Below are positions 61,287-64,000 of a stretch of 64,000 nucleotides of DNA, piece by piece. Numbering within the stretch: position 1 is the stretch's first letter; each line of letters opens with the position of its first letter. The DNA is from Aquitalea magnusonii (lineage in GTDB: Bacteria > Pseudomonadota > Gammaproteobacteria > Burkholderiales > Chromobacteriaceae). The translations under genes were made by a program, and so were the position numbers. Under the pieces are notes generated by a model, which saw only the letters and a program-made list of their open reading frames with translations, did no database searches and was not told the DNA's origin. The stretch spans positions 2,046,001 to 2,110,000 of the forward strand of contig NZ_AP018823.1 in assembly GCF_002217795.2 (NCBI RefSeq), in the 5' to 3' direction.

Positions 61287-61612
61287 TGAATCTGCTCGAA
61301 CTGCATTGCGAGGCAGCCCACGGCCTGAGCCCGCTGGACGCCAACACCACCAGCCAGTTTCTGGCCAAACTGCCGGACTGGGAAATCAAGGGCATCGAGC
61401 TGTGCAAGACCTTCCGTTTTGCCGATTACTACCAGACCATGGCCTTTGTGAATGCCCTGGCCTGGATTGCCCATCAGGAAGACCATCACCCCGACCTGTC
61501 GGTCCACTACAACCGCGTGGTGGTGTGCTTCAGCACCCACGATGCCGGCGGACTCACCCTTAACGATTTCATCTGTGCTGCCAAAACCGAAGCACTGCAA
61601 GGACGCGCATGA
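61286..61612 (+). CDS. phhB: Pterin-4a-carbinolamine dehydratase
   Basis: The 108-residue enzyme dehydrates 4a-hydroxytetrahydrobiopterin. The catalytic motif is HQEDHHPDLSVHYNRVVV (residues 66-83), with conserved His residues, followed by FSTHDAGGLTLNDF. PhhB normally recycles the cofactor of phenylalanine hydroxylase; no phhA is in the window. Start and stop overlap the neighbouring genes (one base with the protease, ATGA with rsgA), so the three genes form an operon. Confidence 0.94.
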   Translation: MNLLELHCEAAHGLSPLDANTTSQFLAKLPDWEIKGIELCKTFRFADYYQTMAFVNALAWIAHQEDHHPDLSVHYNRVVVCFSTHDAGGLTLNDFICAAKTEALQGRA

Positions 61613-62493
61613 GAGCAGCTACCGGACAGATCATCCGCAGCCATGGCCGCCGCTTCATTGTTGAAGCAGAGGGCCAGACCTACGGCTGTTCCACGCGCGG
61701 CAAACGGGTGGACTTTGCCTGTGGCGACCGGGTGGAAATCCTCATCCAGAACAAGGAACAGGCCGTCATCGAAGACAGCCTGCCGCGCAGCAGCCTGCTA
61801 TACCGGCAGGACGAATGGAAAACCAAGGTCATTGCGGCAAACGTCAGCCGCATCCTGTTCGTGATTGCCGCCGTCCCCAGCCCCAGCGAGGAACTGCTCA
61901 ACCGCTGCCTGATTGCCGCCGAGGCAGCCGACATCGACCCAGTCATCCTGATCAACAAGGCCGACCTGCCCGAAACCGCTGCGCTGGTGGCAAAACTGCA
62001 GCCCTATGCCGCACTGGGCTACAAGATGATCACCCTGTCCGCCAAACAAGACATGACACCACTATTGCCGTTACTGGATGGCGAAACCTGCGTGTTTGTC
62101 GGCCAGTCCGGCATGGGCAAGTCCACCCTGACCAATGCCCTGCTGCCGGAGGCCAATGCCCGCATCGGTGATATTTCCGAGGCACTGGACTCCGGTCGCC
62201 ACACCACCACCCACGCCACGCTATATCACCTGGACAGCCTCTCGCCGGGCAGCGACCTGATCGACTCCCCCGGCCTGCAGGAATTCGGGCTCAAACATCT
62301 GCAAGCCAGCGACCTGCTGCACTACTTCCCGGAGATGCGCCCGCTGATCGGTCAGTGCCGTTTTCACAACTGCACACACCGCAAGGAACCTGACTGCGCC
62401 ATCAAGCAAGCAGCAGCCGATGGAAGAATTGCAGCACAAAGACTGGATTTACTCCAACGTTTGAGTAATGAATTGCTAAATCAATCTGCATAA
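61609..62493 (+). CDS. rsgA: Ribosome small-subunit GTPase RsgA
   Basis: The 294-residue circularly permuted GTPase assists late 30S assembly. An N-terminal OB fold (residues 1-65) is followed by the permuted G motifs: NKADLP (G4, near 118), GQSGMGKSTLTNAL (G1, near 165) and DSPGLQEFG (G3, near 220). A C-terminal zinc knuckle reads CRFHNCTHRKEPDC. Its ATG lies within the phhB stop (ATGA). The gene order orn, M48 protease, phhB, rsgA is conserved in beta-proteobacteria. Confidence 0.96.
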   Translation: MRAATGQIIRSHGRRFIVEAEGQTYGCSTRGKRVDFACGDRVEILIQNKEQAVIEDSLPRSSLLYRQDEWKTKVIAANVSRILFVIAAVPSPSEELLNRCLIAAEAADIDPVILINKADLPETAALVAKLQPYAALGYKMITLSAKQDMTPLLPLLDGETCVFVGQSGMGKSTLTNALLPEANARIGDISEALDSGRHTTTHATLYHLDSLSPGSDLIDSPGLQEFGLKHLQASDLLHYFPEMRPLIGQCRFHNCTHRKEPDCAIKQAAADGRIAAQRLDLLQRLSNELLNQSA

Positions 62494-62514
62494 AACGTTT
62501 TGTCATCCAAGCTG

Positions 62515-62543
62515 TTTACAATTCCGTGTCGGACTCATATTCT
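62515..62543 (+). promoter_or_regulatory. Sigma-70 promoter of the acetoacetyl-CoA reductase gene
   Basis: TTTACA (62515-62520), a 17-base spacer and TATTCT (62538-62543) lie about 70 bases before the phaB start. Both hexamers are close to consensus and the spacing is ideal. Confidence 0.7.
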
Positions 62544-62612
62544 GGTAAGAAAACAGTAAAACCAGACCGAGACCAGCGACTTTCGCCCCAACAAAGACAA
62601 GGAGCCAGCATC

Positions 62613-63353
62613 ATGACAAAACGTATCGCACTCGTAACCGGAGGCATGGGCGGCATTGGCACCGCCATCTGCAAGGCCCTGGCCGAATCCGGCCACACCG
62701 TGATCACCACCTACAGCAAACCGGGCAAGGAGCAAGCCTGGCTGGCTGACATGAAGGGCATGGGCTTTTCCGACATTCATGCCTATCAGTGTGACGTTAC
62801 CGACACCGCCGCCTGCGCCGCCATGCTGGCCAAGGCACAAGCCGAAGTGGGTGCCGTGGATGTACTGGTCAACAATGCCGGCATCACCCGCGATGGCACG
62901 TTCAAGAAGCAGACCAAGGATGACTGGGACGCCGTCATCAAGACCAATCTGGATTCGCTGTTCAATATGGTGAAACCGGTACTGGATGGCATGGTGGAGC
63001 GTGGCTTTGGCCGCATCATCAACATCTCCTCCATCAATGGCCAGAAAGGCCAGTTTGGCCAAACCAACTACTCCGCCGCCAAGGCCGGCATGCATGGCTT
63101 TACCATGGCCCTGGCCCAGGAAGTGGCACGCAAGGGCGTCACCGTCAACACCATCTCGCCTGGCTATATCGCTACCGACATGGTGATGGCCGTGCCGGAA
63201 GAAGTACGCAACAAGATCATCGCCAACATTCCGGTAGGCCGCCTGGGCAAGCCGGAAGAAATTGCCGGCCTGATCAACTACCTGGCATCAGACATATCCG
63301 GTTTCATGACCGGCGCCAACCTGGCCATCAACGGTGGTCAGCACATGATGTAG
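62613..63353 (+). CDS. phaB: Acetoacetyl-CoA reductase (PhaB/PhbB)
   Basis: The 246-residue classical SDR has ALVTGGMGGIGTAIC (residues 6-20), NNAGITRDGTF near residue 88, catalytic Ser in RIINISSINGQKGQFGQ near residue 140 and YSAAKAG (catalytic Tyr-Lys) near residue 153. The insert GQKGQFGQTNYSAAKAG is typical of PhaB, which reduces acetoacetyl-CoA to (R)-3-hydroxybutyryl-CoA for polyhydroxybutyrate; FabG is a close relative. AAGGAG precedes the ATG at 62613. No phaA or phaC is in the window, so the assignment rests on motifs. Confidence 0.87.
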   Translation: MTKRIALVTGGMGGIGTAICKALAESGHTVITTYSKPGKEQAWLADMKGMGFSDIHAYQCDVTDTAACAAMLAKAQAEVGAVDVLVNNAGITRDGTFKKQTKDDWDAVIKTNLDSLFNMVKPVLDGMVERGFGRIINISSINGQKGQFGQTNYSAAKAGMHGFTMALAQEVARKGVTVNTISPGYIATDMVMAVPEEVRNKIIANIPVGRLGKPEEIAGLINYLASDISGFMTGANLAINGGQHMM

Positions 63354-63378
63354 GCCCATCCTGCACGGCCTTGCACAA

Positions 63379-63404
63379 AAACCCGGCGCTTCGCCGGGTT
63401 TTTT
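63379..63404 (+). terminator. Intrinsic terminator after phaB
   Basis: AACCCGGCG and CGCCGGGTT pair around CTT and are followed by further T on the plus strand. Confidence 0.92.
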
Positions 63405-63469
63405 ACTGGCTTTTTCCGGGCGGACAATCTGCTATGCTAACGGCCTTGAATTACCTAGCAGAGCAAGAC

Positions 63470-63952
63470 ATGGCTGAACATTTGACCATTCAGGGCGAAA
63501 CCAAAGAAGAAAAGTATCAGACCTTGCTGCCCCAGGCCCAGGCACTGGTACAGCATGAAGACGACCGGATTGCAGCACTGGCCAATCTGGCCGCGGCACT
63601 GCACAGCACATTCGACTGGTTGTGGACCGGATTTTATCTGGTGAAAAACCAGCAACTGGTATTGGGACCATTTCAAGGCCCGATTGCCTGCACACGCATC
63701 CCGCATGGCAAGGGGGTATGCGGCAGCGCCTGGGCGCAAAACCGCACCCTGGTGGTGCCGGATGTTGATGCCTTTCCTGGCCACATCGCCTGCTCGTCCA
63801 GCGCCCGCTCGGAAATCGTGGTTCCGATTCGCGATGCCGGTGGCACAGTCGTGGCCGTACTGGATGTCGACTCCAGCAAGCTCGATCAATTTGACAGCAC
63901 CGATGCCAGATACCTGGAACAAATCTGCACGGCCTTGCAGCACCTGTTCTGA
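63470..63952 (+). CDS. msrC: Free methionine-(R)-sulfoxide reductase (GAF domain)
   Basis: The 160-residue single GAF-domain enzyme reduces free methionine-R-sulfoxide. The three redox cysteines of the fRMsr family are present: IACTRIPHG (near residue 72), GKGVCGSAW (near residue 82) and HIACSSSARSEIVVP (near residue 106). WLWTGFYLV and AVLDVDSSKLDQFD are further family marks. The start at 63470 (MAEHLTIQGETKEEKY) gives the usual length of about 160; upstream ATGs are possible but add an unrelated leader. Confidence 0.92.
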   Translation: MAEHLTIQGETKEEKYQTLLPQAQALVQHEDDRIAALANLAAALHSTFDWLWTGFYLVKNQQLVLGPFQGPIACTRIPHGKGVCGSAWAQNRTLVVPDVDAFPGHIACSSSARSEIVVPIRDAGGTVVAVLDVDSSKLDQFDSTDARYLEQICTALQHLF

Positions 63953-63972
63953 AATTCACCACCCAATGCACA

Positions 63973-64000
63973 AACAACAGATGCCAATGCATCCGTTGTT
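63973..64000. terminator. Hairpin at the window edge after msrC
   Basis: AACAAC-A-GATGC (63973-63984) pairs with GCATC-C-GTTGTT (63989-64000) around CAAT. It is probably the msrC terminator; any T run lies beyond the window. Confidence 0.6.

Noticed and set aside
1..64000. tRNA, rRNA and CRISPR arrays
   Set aside because: No cloverleaf with a TTCGAATC-type arm, no rRNA-like stretch and no regularly spaced repeats were found by eye.

Overview
The window looks like a chromosome segment of a GC-rich beta-proteobacterium, most likely Neisseriales/Chromobacteriaceae (Chromobacterium, Aquitalea or Vogesella type). This is inferred from the gene order rpsB-tsf-pyrH-frr-uppS-cdsA-dxr-rseP-bamA-skp-lpxD-fabZ-lpxA-lpxB-rnhB, from protein style and from GC content. 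No rRNA, tRNA or CRISPR array was seen.

Layout. 1-189 is the start of a LysR regulator. 327-7144 is a C4-acid module: the DctD/DctB two-component pair, an AspT-type exchanger and an NAD-malic enzyme. A near-perfect sigma-54 promoter and a candidate activator site lie upstream of the malic enzyme, so DctBD plausibly drives it. 7671-9674 holds a divergent SDR/LysR pair. About 9.7-17.6 kb is an accessory region of lower GC. It contains an acetyltransferase gene split by an 878-bp insertion with a 6-bp duplication, two 240-bp direct repeats, three hypothetical genes bounded by integron attC-like sites (no integrase in view), several hairpin repeats, and a chemoreceptor. 17621-18305 is a BRO-N-like gene put out of frame by a C9 tract. 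18343-21105 is an anaerobic class III ribonucleotide reductase system in which the glycyl-radical domain is a separate 58-residue gene; FNR and paired NrdR sites lie upstream.

21389-23966 encodes a hybrid sensor kinase and a LuxR-type response regulator. 24286-28713 is a polyamine-type ABC importer (ATPase, binding protein, two permeases). 28907-32102 is a LysM-FecR protein with a CHASE2-GGDEF cyclase. 32180-34216 is a molybdenum cofactor cluster (mobB, moeA, small ferredoxin). Next come a 72-residue unknown, an AstE-like zinc hydrolase and a DNA-deoxyinosine glycosylase.

36461-50606 is the envelope and translation supercluster on the minus strand. It links ribosomal protein S2, EF-Ts, UMP kinase and ribosome recycling factor to undecaprenyl phosphate, CDP-diacylglycerol and MEP isoprenoid synthesis, RseP proteolysis, BamA/Skp outer-membrane assembly and lipid A synthesis. 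Several intrinsic terminators divide it into transcription units, and an rpsB leader hairpin suggests feedback by S2.

50748-64000 is housekeeping and mixed metabolism: nitronate monooxygenase, an MFS transporter, a CPA2 antiporter, YbdK-type ligase, NudC, PncC/CinA, Pgi, oligoribonuclease, Ste24-type protease, pterin dehydratase, RsgA, an acetoacetyl-CoA reductase and free-methionine-(R)-sulfoxide reductase. The most notable items are the split nrdD with its control region, the attC-like cassette cluster, the split acetyltransferase, the C9 frameshift gene and the sigma-54/DctBD malic-enzyme module.
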